From contig CAYGYT010000009.1 in the NCBI GenBank assembly GCA_964354215.1, positions 1-58,958 of the forward strand: a stretch of DNA of 58,958 nucleotides, written 5' to 3'. The stretch comes from CAVRZR01 sp964354215. GTDB taxonomy: Bacteria; Actinomycetota; Coriobacteriia; Anaerosomatales; CAVRZR01. Position numbers and translations under genes: made by a program. Positions 52,343 through 58,958 of the stretch are shown here, one piece after another; position 1 is the stretch's first letter; every line of letters starts with the position of its first letter. The notes beneath the pieces are model-generated. The model was not told the DNA's origin and did no database searches. It worked only from the letters and a program-made list of their open reading frames with translations.

Positions 52343-52356
52343 GAGGGCGTCGGGCG

Positions 52357-53175
52357 TCAGCTCAGGAGCATCCCACCGTCGACCACCACGATCTCGCCGG
52401 TCATGTAGTCCGAGGCCGAGGACGCGAGGAATGCCGCGACCTTGCCGATGTCGTCCGGCGCGCCCATTCGGCCCATCGGGATCCGAGCCGTGAAGGCGGC
52501 CATCATGGCATCCATCTGCTCTTGCGTCATCCCGCTGCCCGCGAGCGGTGCTGCGGTGCCGGGTGTGCTGATGCCGCCCGGCGCAATGGCGTTCACGGAC
52601 ACGCCGTACTTGCCCATCTCGAGTGCGAAGTTCTTGGTGAACATGACCACGCCGCCCTTTGAAGCGTCGTACGCGGCGAGGCCGACCATCGACGGGTGGA
52701 GCCCGTCGATCGAGGCGATGTTGACGATCTTGCCGCCCTTGCCCTGGTCAACCATCTTCTGGCCGACCGCCTTGGAGATGAATGCGAGCGCCTTCAGGTT
52801 GATCTGATAGACCTTGTCGAAGAGCGCCGGCTCCATGTTCAGCATCGGTACCTGCGGATAGATGCCGGCGTTGTTCACGAGGATGTCGACTCCACCGAAG
52901 TTCTCCACCATCGCCCTGACGATCTGATCACCTGCATCCGGTGCGGTGACGTCGAGCTTCAGGCACGCGGCCTTGGCGTCGCCCGTCTCGAGCGCCTTTG
53001 CCTCGGTCATCGCGCAGTCGAAGTCAAGATCGGCAATGAGCACGTTGGCTCCCGCCTCGGATAGTCGCTTCACGATGCCGAGACCGATCCCCATTGCTCC
53101 ACCGGTTACCACTGCGTTCTTGTCGTGCAGCGAGAACGGACCCCAGTGCGACACGCAAACCACCTTCTTCGTCAC
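52357..53175 (-). CDS. SDR-family oxidoreductase
   Basis: This 272-residue short-chain dehydrogenase has the cofactor motif TGGAMGIGLGI, an Asp (IADLDFD) that suggests NAD(H), the NNAGIYP motif, the Ser in IASIDG, and catalytic YDASKGG. PGGIST and GEIVVVDGGMLL are the C-terminal hallmarks. The substrate is unknown. The GTG start 53175 is weakly supported; a GTG at 53154 is possible. It is convergent with the SpeE-like gene and divergent from a TetR gene. Confidence 0.9.
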   Translation of the reverse strand: MTKKVVCVSHWGPFSLHDKNAVVTGGAMGIGLGIVKRLSEAGANVLIADLDFDCAMTEAKALETGDAKAACLKLDVTAPDAGDQIVRAMVENFGGVDILVNNAGIYPQVPMLNMEPALFDKVYQINLKALAFISKAVGQKMVDQGKGGKIVNIASIDGLHPSMVGLAAYDASKGGVVMFTKNFALEMGKYGVSVNAIAPGGISTPGTAAPLAGSGMTQEQMDAMMAAFTARIPMGRMGAPDDIGKVAAFLASSASDYMTGEIVVVDGGMLLS

Positions 53176-53325
53176 GAAGGAACACGACTCTGTCTTCTGT
53201 TCCTACCCCTTGAGCCGAGTCGGTCGTCGCGTAGCAGGTGCGCTTCTCGGTGGTAGGCAGTTCGCCTAGCGAGACGCGGGCCTTCACACGCCGTCCCGCC
53301 GCGTCGGCGCGCGAGCTATGCGTGT

Positions 53326-53337
53326 AAGCACTTGCTT
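53326..53337. promoter_or_regulatory. TetR-type operator (left)
   Basis: AAGCA-CT-TGCTT is a perfect palindrome overlapping the -35 element. It shares the word AAGCACTTGC with the right operator. Confidence 0.65.
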
Positions 53338-53364
53338 GACATCCGACGCTCGCAGGGATAGTGT
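53336..53364 (+). promoter_or_regulatory. Promoter of the TetR/flavodoxin operon
   Basis: TTGACA (53336-53341) and TAGTGT (53359-53364) are 17 bp apart, flanked by the two operators. Confidence 0.6.
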
Positions 53365-53382
53365 GCAAGCAAGCACTTGCAC
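53363..53382. promoter_or_regulatory. TetR-type operator (right)
   Basis: GTGCAAG-CAAGCA-CTTGCAC is a perfect 7-6-7 palindrome just downstream of the -10, 23 bases before the TetR start. Confidence 0.7.
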
Positions 53383-53404
53383 TCACGTTCCGGGGAGGTC
53401 CGCC

Positions 53405-54076
53405 ATGACACCAGTCGTAGACGCTGCCGACAAGATTCTCGACGCTGCTGCGGAGCTGTTCGCCGAGCGCGGCTACGCGGCGACCACCACGAGGGCGATC
53501 GCTGAGCGCGCGAGCGTGAACGAGGTCACGCTCTTTCGCAAGTTCAAGAGTAAGCGCGGCATCCTGGAGGCACTCGGTGCGTCGTGGGCCGATCGCATGG
53601 CGGGCTTCGCCGTCACGCGGATTCCCGAGGACGACGACACGCGCGGCACGCTCGAGACGCTCGCCGAGCTCGAGGTCAGACAGGCCAGGGAGTTCGGTCC
53701 GGCGGCGATGCGACTGGCACTCGACGCTCGTCACACTCCTGACGTTGCCGAAGTGATGGGCGGCGGTCCCAACGAGAACTTCGCAGGCCTGGCCACCTAC
53801 CTCAGTGAGCGTCAGGCGGCCGGCGACCTGCGCTCGGATATCGATCCTCGCGTGATGGCGGAGGCCTTCTTTGCACTGACGTCGCAAACGGTGATGTCCC
53901 GCCAGGTCCTCGGCGGAATGTCGGATGCGGCGTACGACATGCCCTTCGACGAGGTGAGCGGGCAGCTGCTCCAGATCTTCCTGGCAGGTGTCGCGCCGAG
54001 CCCAGCGCCCAAGACGGCGCCAAAGGGGGCGACGGGGTCGACAGGGGGAGGAAAGCGGAAGAAGGGGAAGCGATGA
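53405..54076 (+). CDS. TetR-family regulator
   Basis: This 223-residue repressor has the TetR HTH (KILDAAAELFAERGYAATTTRAIAERASVNEVTLFRKFKSK, with key words TTTRAIAERASVNEVTLFRKF) and a C-terminal ligand domain, then a basic low-complexity tail GGGKRKKGKR. ATG 53405 follows GGGGAGGTCCGCC. It lies downstream of two palindromes around its own promoter, so it probably represses itself and the flavodoxin gene that overlaps it by ATGA. It is also divergent from the SDR gene. Confidence 0.88.
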   Translation: MTPVVDAADKILDAAAELFAERGYAATTTRAIAERASVNEVTLFRKFKSKRGILEALGASWADRMAGFAVTRIPEDDDTRGTLETLAELEVRQAREFGPAAMRLALDARHTPDVAEVMGGGPNENFAGLATYLSERQAAGDLRSDIDPRVMAEAFFALTSQTVMSRQVLGGMSDAAYDMPFDEVSGQLLQIFLAGVAPSPAPKTAPKGATGSTGGGKRKKGKR

Positions 54077-54723
54077 GTGCGGAGATCACGCGCCGAAGGT
54101 TCATCAAGATCGGCGTGATCACGACGGGAACGGTCGTAGTTGGTGGCAGCGCGATCAAAGCGGCCACGTGGGCTCCGGAAGCCGAGCTTCCGAGCATGAG
54201 GATGGGAGATGGCATGAGCAAGGTACTGGTGGTCTACGGAACCAAGTCCGGCTGTACGACGGGCGTGGCCGAGGAGATCGGCAAGACGCTCGCCGCCGAG
54301 GGCGCATCGGTCGATGTCGTTCCTGCCGAGAAGGCAGGCGATCCCGCCGGCTACGACGCGGTTGTCGTTGGCAGCGGCATTCGTGCCGGGCAGTGGCACG
54401 AGGTCGTACGCACCTGGGTCGCGGGCAACGCCGAGTCACTCAAGACCCGCCCCGTCGCCTTCTACACGTGCGGGCTCATGATCAATGAAGGGTCGGAGAA
54501 GATCGCCGAGGTCACGGCGTACACCGATCCGCTCATCGAGCAGACGGGTGTCAAGCCGGTCGATCTCGGGTTGTTTGCCGGCTGGAACGAGCCCAAGAAG
54601 TTCTCGTTCGCCGAGCGGATGATCATGAAGGTCATGAAGACTCCGCAGGGAGACTTCCGCGACTTCGCGGCGATCGACGAGTGGACACGGGGCGCAGCGA
54701 GCAAACTCGGACTGGCGGCGTAG
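54073..54723 (+). CDS. Exported flavodoxin-domain protein, second module
   Basis: This 216-residue protein starts with a Tat signal (TRRRFIKIGVITTGT) and then has a flavodoxin domain (about 49-210): LVVYGTKSGCTTGVAEEIG, VVVGSGIRAGQWHEVV and PVAFYTCGLMI. A Cys follows the signal only distantly, so it is not a lipoprotein. It shares its layout with the protein at 19656. HemG-type relatives act in the cytoplasm; here the protein would act outside. It overlaps the TetR gene by ATGA. Confidence 0.82.
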   Translation: MSAEITRRRFIKIGVITTGTVVVGGSAIKAATWAPEAELPSMRMGDGMSKVLVVYGTKSGCTTGVAEEIGKTLAAEGASVDVVPAEKAGDPAGYDAVVVGSGIRAGQWHEVVRTWVAGNAESLKTRPVAFYTCGLMINEGSEKIAEVTAYTDPLIEQTGVKPVDLGLFAGWNEPKKFSFAERMIMKVMKTPQGDFRDFAAIDEWTRGAASKLGLAA

Positions 54724-54775
54724 GCTGCGCGGCGCCCGGCGTGTCGCTCATGCGACGGCCAGGAAGGACGTCATC

Positions 54776-55615
54776 ATGAAGGTTGTTCTCTACGTGCTCG
54801 GAGGACTCGTCGCGCTTGCTGCAGTGCTTGTCGGCGGTCTGTTCGTGAAGCCCGCGCGGTTCCCGAAGCCGGCCGGGGCGACCGATGCGGCTCGACCGGC
54901 TCGGCTCGTGCCGATCCCGGATGGGCTGCCGGCGCCGGTCGACCGCTGGCTTCGCGCTGACTTCTCCGACGGCGCGCCGGTGTACGACACAGCCGTCATG
55001 CAGGGCCTGGGGGTCATGCGAATCGGGCCGCTCCCGCTCCCGTTCCGCCACCGGGTCGAGTACCGGCCCGGCGAGGGCTTCGTGAGGCGAATGGATCTGA
55101 CGTGGTACGGCATACCCGTGCTGCACGGTCTCGACACGTTCGTGGGGAGTCGGGGCAGGATGGTGACACCGGGCGGCGCGTTCGACGGTCCGCAGATCGA
55201 CCAGGGCGCAAACATCGCGAATTGGCTTGAGGCGACGGCGTCACCCGGAACGCTGCTGAGCGATCCGCGCGTGCGATGGGAGCCGGTGGACGAGACCTCA
55301 GCCAGGCTCGTCGTCCCCTTCGGCGACGGCGAAGACAGCATTGTGATCGGCTTCGATCCCGAGTCCGGCGAGCCGACCACCGCCCGCGCGATGCGCTTCC
55401 GTGGTCCAGAGGATACGGCGAAGCGCGAGTGGTTTGTCGAGATGAGCAAGCGCACGACACTCGACGACGGCATTCTGGTGTCGACGAAGACGAACCTCAC
55501 GTGGGCCGGCGACCCGAGGCCGTGGGCGACCTTCGAGTACGACGCCGGCTGGGTGAACGTCGCGGTGCCGGATCTCGACGTCGCCGAGAGGGACGGCACG
55601 CTTGCCGGTCGCTGA
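54776..55615 (+). CDS. DUF6544/DUF6920-type membrane-anchored protein
   Basis: This 279-residue protein has one N-terminal membrane segment (about 4-24) and a soluble beta-rich domain with LPAPVDRWLRADFSDG, VMQGLGVMRIG and LPFRHRVEYRPGEGFVRRMDLTWYGI. The family appears in other Actinobacteria without known function. ATG 54776 follows AGGAAGGACGTCATC. It lies 52 bp after the flavodoxin gene, so it may be part of the same TetR-controlled unit. Confidence 0.7.
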   Translation: MKVVLYVLGGLVALAAVLVGGLFVKPARFPKPAGATDAARPARLVPIPDGLPAPVDRWLRADFSDGAPVYDTAVMQGLGVMRIGPLPLPFRHRVEYRPGEGFVRRMDLTWYGIPVLHGLDTFVGSRGRMVTPGGAFDGPQIDQGANIANWLEATASPGTLLSDPRVRWEPVDETSARLVVPFGDGEDSIVIGFDPESGEPTTARAMRFRGPEDTAKREWFVEMSKRTTLDDGILVSTKTNLTWAGDPRPWATFEYDAGWVNVAVPDLDVAERDGTLAGR

Positions 55616-55714
55616 GCGATGGGCGCTGAGCGATGGGCCTTGCCGCCCGCGCGAGACCACGTCCAAGGGGGTATCCTCGGCGAGACGAACAGCTGTGCTG
55701 AGCAGGGGGGTACC

Positions 55715-56104
55715 ATGGATCTGCGAGCGCACCACATCGGCCTCGTGGTGAGCGACCTCGAGCGTTCGCTGGCGTTCTACCGGGCTCTCGGATTCGAGGT
55801 TGAGTCCGAGCTCCCGATGGAGGACGGGTCGCGCTCCATCACGTTCACGCGACTCGGGGACTTCCGGCTGGAGCTCTTTTGGTACGCCGAGACACCGGAG
55901 CCGCTCGCGCAGGGCGAGACGAAGCGTGTCGGGTTCCGTCACCTTGCGCTCAAGACCGACGACATCGTTGGGGTGGTTGCCGAGCTGAAGCGTCAGGCGC
56001 TCGTCGGAAAGGACGCGCAGGTCCGCGAGGTGCTCGGTCGCTACAAGCTGCTCTTCCTGCACGACCCGGACGGCATCGAGGTCGAGATCATGGAGGAGAC
56101 GTAG
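55715..56104 (+). CDS. VOC-family protein, second
   Basis: This 129-residue VOC domain has HHIGLVVSDLERSLAFYRALGFEVE, RSITFTRLGDFRLELFWYAETPE and KLLFLHDPDGIEVEIMEE. The metal-ligand pattern H...E is present at each strand end (HHIG and GIEVE). It may be a glyoxalase, dioxygenase or epimerase-type enzyme. ATG 55715 follows GAGCAGGGGGGTACC. It is monocistronic. Confidence 0.85.
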   Translation: MDLRAHHIGLVVSDLERSLAFYRALGFEVESELPMEDGSRSITFTRLGDFRLELFWYAETPEPLAQGETKRVGFRHLALKTDDIVGVVAELKRQALVGKDAQVREVLGRYKLLFLHDPDGIEVEIMEET

Positions 56105-56117
56105 CTGCCGCTCCGAC

Positions 56118-57248
56118 CTACGCGGTCGCCGAGCCGCCCGCGACCTTCGGAGGCATCGGCGTACCCGAGCCGCCCTTCGAGCTGTCGAGCGCTCTCACGT
56201 CCACGCTCGCGATCTCATCGGCCATGGGCTCCAGGCGTATCAGTGCCGCCCACACGAGCGCGGTCGCGACGGCGGACGGCTGCTTCTTCTGTCCGAACGA
56301 GTAGGCTTCGAAGCCCTTGAATGCCGAAAGCGGCGTCACCGTGCCGTCGAGGCTCACGTTGTAGGCGAGCAGGCAGGCGGCAATCTCGGCGAGCGAATGG
56401 CGATCCTCAGTGAGAGCATCGGGGCCGCTCCAGATGTCGGGAAGCCTGCCGAAGGTGTCGACCACCTCGTAGGCGCCGTACCAGGTAGGTGGCCACTTGA
56501 CCTGCTTGAACTGGCGCCCGTGTCCGAACAGGTACGGTTTGCGCGTTGCTCGCGAGCGCCAGACGCCGAGAGACGTGTGTGCGACCTCCGCGAGGACGGG
56601 TGGTCGCTCATCGGCGGGTAGCCACGAGAACGCGCGCAGCGCTTCGAGGGTGGTCTGGGGGCAGCAGTCGCTCGCGCGTCCCGGTCCGCGCCAGGTGCCG
56701 CCCGTGTTCGGGCGGCAGGGCCACGCGAGTCCCTGGTCGGTCTTTGCGAGGTCGGCTACGGCGGTGTCGAGCGCGCGCCGTACGCGCGGGTCCTCGCCTC
56801 GCCCGAAGCGGAGCAGCACATCGGCGATGGCGTGCGTGTCGCACAGAAGCGCTCCCCACCTCGGCGTGTCGCCGCCGCGCTCGAAACCGCACATCTGGAA
56901 GCGACCGCTCTCGTCGGCGTGCGCGAGCATCTGGTCGAGCAAGCGCCCGATGCGCGGGTCGTCGGCCTCGCGCACCCCCATCTCGCCGAGCAGGTCGAGC
57001 AGGTTGGTGGCAAGCAGCGGGCGGTCGTGTCCGGAGACCTCGGCAGCCGTCTCCCAATCGGGAAGCAGGACGAACAGGGCCTGCGTTCCCGGCTCGCGGA
57101 CCACGGCCTCGCGCGCGGCAGCGGCCTTTGGAGTGTCTTCGGCGATTCCGAGCAGCCGGGTCAGCGCAATCCAGCGCGCGGCCGGTTCCTCGGCGGCGAG
57201 CAGCCACTCGGTCAGATCGGGTCGTTTCAACGTCTCGAAGAGCGACAT
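56118..57248 (-). CDS. Alpha-alpha toroid protein, paralog of the 41396 gene
   Basis: This 376-residue protein is made of helical repeats with prenyltransferase-type words: LLDQMLAHADESGRFQMCGF, FLLPDWETAAEVSG and KPYLFGHGRQFKQVKWPPTWYGAYEVVDTFG. It shares the fold type but only limited sequence with the protein at 41396. No catalytic DxDD or DDxxD motif is visible. ATG 57248 follows GGAGGCGCAGG. It lies convergent to the VOC gene. Confidence 0.7.
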   Translation of the reverse strand: MSLFETLKRPDLTEWLLAAEEPAARWIALTRLLGIAEDTPKAAAAREAVVREPGTQALFVLLPDWETAAEVSGHDRPLLATNLLDLLGEMGVREADDPRIGRLLDQMLAHADESGRFQMCGFERGGDTPRWGALLCDTHAIADVLLRFGRGEDPRVRRALDTAVADLAKTDQGLAWPCRPNTGGTWRGPGRASDCCPQTTLEALRAFSWLPADERPPVLAEVAHTSLGVWRSRATRKPYLFGHGRQFKQVKWPPTWYGAYEVVDTFGRLPDIWSGPDALTEDRHSLAEIAACLLAYNVSLDGTVTPLSAFKGFEAYSFGQKKQPSAVATALVWAALIRLEPMADEIASVDVRALDSSKGGSGTPMPPKVAGGSATA

Positions 57249-57277
57249 CCTGCGCCTCCTTGGCTGCAGTTCGGCGA

Positions 57278-57793
57278 TTACAGGTCGAGCCGCAGCCACT
57301 TGATTCCCGGCCACGGCATATCGGTGCGATACGGCTCGGCAGGGCAGTACCCAAGCTCGTTGTAGAGCGCCTGGGCGAGCGGCATCATCTCTGACGAGGT
57401 CGTGAGCACGAGGGCTCCGTAGTCGCGCGTCCGGGCCTCGGCCTCCGAGCGCTTCATGAGGACTCGCGCGATCCCGAGTCGCCGGTAGCTGGGGCGGACG
57501 AAGAGTCGCTTCAGCTCGCCGAATCGCTCGGCTCCGATACCTGGGATCCGCACGTCTTCGGGCACCGGCTGCAGGCCGAGCACGCCTGCAGGGACGTCGT
57601 CGACGCATGCGAGGAGCAGCGTACCGGCCGGCTGCGCGTACGGACCGGGCAGGTCCTCGATCTCGTCGGCGAACCGTCCCCCGGACGCGAGGTCCCAGCC
57701 GACGTCCTCGGCGTACTCGAGGAAGAGGGCGCGCACCTGCTCGAGGTCCCGCGGCGTTGCGGCTTCGTATATGTCCCACGTGGGAGTGGTCAT
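57278..57793 (-). CDS. GNAT family N-acetyltransferase
   Basis: This 171-residue enzyme has the GNAT fold with ELKRLFVRPSYRRLGIARVLMKRSEAEA, whose acetyl-CoA loop is RRLGIA, and YNELGYCPAEPYR at the end. The acceptor is unknown. The ATG has a weak ribosome binding site. It precedes the toroid gene by 30 bp and may be co-transcribed. Confidence 0.85.
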   Translation of the reverse strand: MTTPTWDIYEAATPRDLEQVRALFLEYAEDVGWDLASGGRFADEIEDLPGPYAQPAGTLLLACVDDVPAGVLGLQPVPEDVRIPGIGAERFGELKRLFVRPSYRRLGIARVLMKRSEAEARTRDYGALVLTTSSEMMPLAQALYNELGYCPAEPYRTDMPWPGIKWLRLDL

Positions 57794-57823
57794 GGACTTG
57801 AGTCTACCCGCGCATGTCTGCGG

Positions 57824-58348
57824 TCAGCCGCGGTCAAGTCCGAGCGCTGCTCGCTTCTCATGGATCGCGTCGACATGCGATTCGAAGTGGCGGATCGAGT
57901 GAAGCAGGAGCTGGCGAAGCGTGACGAGACCCGTCTCGGAGTGCACCGCCTCGCGAAGCCACTCGTTGGGTGTAAGCCTGGCGAGGTCGCCGGCCATCTG
58001 TTCCCGGGTCACTTCGATGAGCCGCAGGTCGAGACGCGGGTCGCGCTCGTGGTAGTGGAGGCGGTCGAGGTAGTGTCCGGCATCGACGCCCATGAGCAGA
58101 GGCTTGTTGGTCGCGATCGTGCGCTTCATGCGGTCCGCGAGGAACTGCTCGCAGTCAGCGATATGGCCAAGGACCTCAAGCGAGCTCATCTTGCCCTCGA
58201 GCGGACGCGCTCTGAGGGCGTCGGCGTCCATGCCCTCGATTGCCGATGCCACCAGCCCGGGGCCGCGACGGTAGGCTGCGATGAGTTCCTCGGCAGACCG
58301 CATATCGTCCGACTGGGTCCGCCGCACCTGCTCGCTTTGATCGCTCAC
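57824..58348 (-). CDS. DinB-like four-helix protein
   Basis: This 174-residue protein is a DinB/YfiT-type metal-binding helical bundle: SLEVLGHIADCEQFLADRM carries the first His (EVLGH), and LRQLLLHSIRHFESHVDAI the His pair. Relatives are thiol transferases or unknown metalloproteins. GTG 58348 follows GAGGAGGACTCC. The frame is open upstream to 58543 but not as coding sequence. Confidence 0.8.
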   Translation of the reverse strand: MSDQSEQVRRTQSDDMRSAEELIAAYRRGPGLVASAIEGMDADALRARPLEGKMSSLEVLGHIADCEQFLADRMKRTIATNKPLLMGVDAGHYLDRLHYHERDPRLDLRLIEVTREQMAGDLARLTPNEWLREAVHSETGLVTLRQLLLHSIRHFESHVDAIHEKRAALGLDRG

Positions 58349-58491
58349 GGAGTCCTCCTCGGCAACGCCGTCCACGACACCGCCGAGTGTAGCGCGACTC
58401 GAGGAAGTGCGGCGGCAAGCGGCGCGGCTCGGCGCGTCGAGGGAAGGAACCAGAGAGCGGCACGTTGCACGCATCGACGAAGGAGACCTCG

Positions 58492-58958
58492 ATGGCGGGT
58501 CCCGAAGTGAGCTTGGACGGCGAGCGAGTAGGGTTGCGGCCACTGCTGCCGGCCGACATTCATCGACTCGTGGAGATCGTGAGCGAACCTGGAGTGCGTG
58601 AGTGGTGGTGGGGCTACAACGAGGACCGGATGCGGGAGGAGACGTTCGGTGATGAGGACGTCACTCCCTTTGCCATCGAGCTCGACGGGGAGCTCATTGG
58701 CCTGATCATGTACACCGAGGAGCTGGACCCCTACTACAAGTTCGCGATGATCGACGTCACCGTGGATACCGGCCACGTGGGCCAGGGTCTTGGAACTGAC
58801 GCGTTGCGTACGCTCGCTCGGTACCTGATCGACGCCCGCGGTCATCACCACATCATGATCGACCCGGCGGCTGACAACGCGCGTGCGATTGCCGCATACA
58901 AGAAGGTCGGCTTCAAGCCGGTGGGTGTGATGCGCCGCTACGAACGAGGGCCTGACGG
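58492..58958 (+). CDS. GNAT family acetyltransferase, partial (AAC(6')-like)
   Basis: The frame from ATG 58492, behind GAAGGAGACCTCG, is open to the right edge of the window, so the last residues are missing. The 155 residues seen form a GNAT domain of the aminoglycoside 6'-acetyltransferase/ribosomal-protein type: VGLRPLLPADI, EWWWGYNEDRM, IGLIMYTEELDPYYKFAMIDVTV and the acetyl-CoA loop GHVGQGLGTDALRTL, then DNARAIAAYKKVGFKPVG. The WWW-containing motif matches AAC(6')-like enzymes; resistance is not implied without test. It is divergent from the DinB gene. Confidence 0.85.
   Translation, partial: MAGPEVSLDGERVGLRPLLPADIHRLVEIVSEPGVREWWWGYNEDRMREETFGDEDVTPFAIELDGELIGLIMYTEELDPYYKFAMIDVTVDTGHVGQGLGTDALRTLARYLIDARGHHHIMIDPAADNARAIAAYKKVGFKPVGVMRRYERGPD

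Overview
The window is 59 kb of high-GC DNA with a strong G/C preference at third codon positions, frequent GTG starts and clear AGGAGG-type ribosome binding sites. It encodes a PASTA-domain protein, a single-membrane cell plan (lipoprotein and Tat-exported proteins, no outer-membrane genes), BipA, anaerobe-style membrane Fe-S and arsenite-methylation genes, and DUF4386/Yip1 proteins. Together these suggest an actinobacterium, possibly of the Coriobacteriia; that placement is inference from gene content. I found no rRNA, tRNA, CRISPR array, transposase or phage gene.

The dominant theme is phosphate. A first Pst block (4.5-10.9 kb) has pstS-pstC-pstA-pstB on the minus strand, divergent from a PhoB/PhoR-type two-component pair. 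Next come a RimK-like ATP-grasp enzyme behind a truncated Ada/Ogt gene, a degenerate Ppx/GppA-like HD protein, a membrane-anchored PLD-fold protein and a Tat-exported alkaline phosphatase (10.9-16.2 kb). A second complete Pst operon lies at 29.3-33.9 kb; it starts with a secreted Ig-like protein and faces a secreted PHP-domain phosphoesterase. Between the two Pst blocks (24.3-28.5 kb) is a polyphosphate-type module: CYTH, Ppx/GppA, a truncated ppk1 and CHAD. Several promoters in these blocks share 11-bp-phased elements, the most distinctive being TGCAACCAC preceded by a (T)nACnCCGG half, so they probably form one Pho regulon read by the local response regulator. phoU is not in the window.

Other regions: an ArsR-led operon of small coiled-coil and multi-span membrane proteins with a perfect operator palindrome (16.4-19.2 kb); two TetR-plus-exported-flavodoxin modules (19.7-21.0 and 53.4-54.7 kb), each with palindromic operators; a diverged repeat family in two copies (14.1-14.3 and 21.3-21.7 kb); two methyltransferases and Yip1-type membrane proteins (22.0-24.3 kb); and BipA, a NapH-type ferredoxin and an ArsM/AbrB-like pair (36.6-40.4 kb).

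The rest (40.5-59 kb) is a collection of mostly single-gene units: nitroreductase, two alpha-toroid (prenyltransferase-fold) paralogs, GyrI-like, NUDIX, acyltransferase, SnoaL-like, AzlCD, CocE hydrolase, VOC proteins, PhzF, a GT2 glycosyltransferase, a SpeE-like protein, SDR, DinB and GNAT enzymes. The last GNAT gene runs off the right edge and the PASTA gene off the left.
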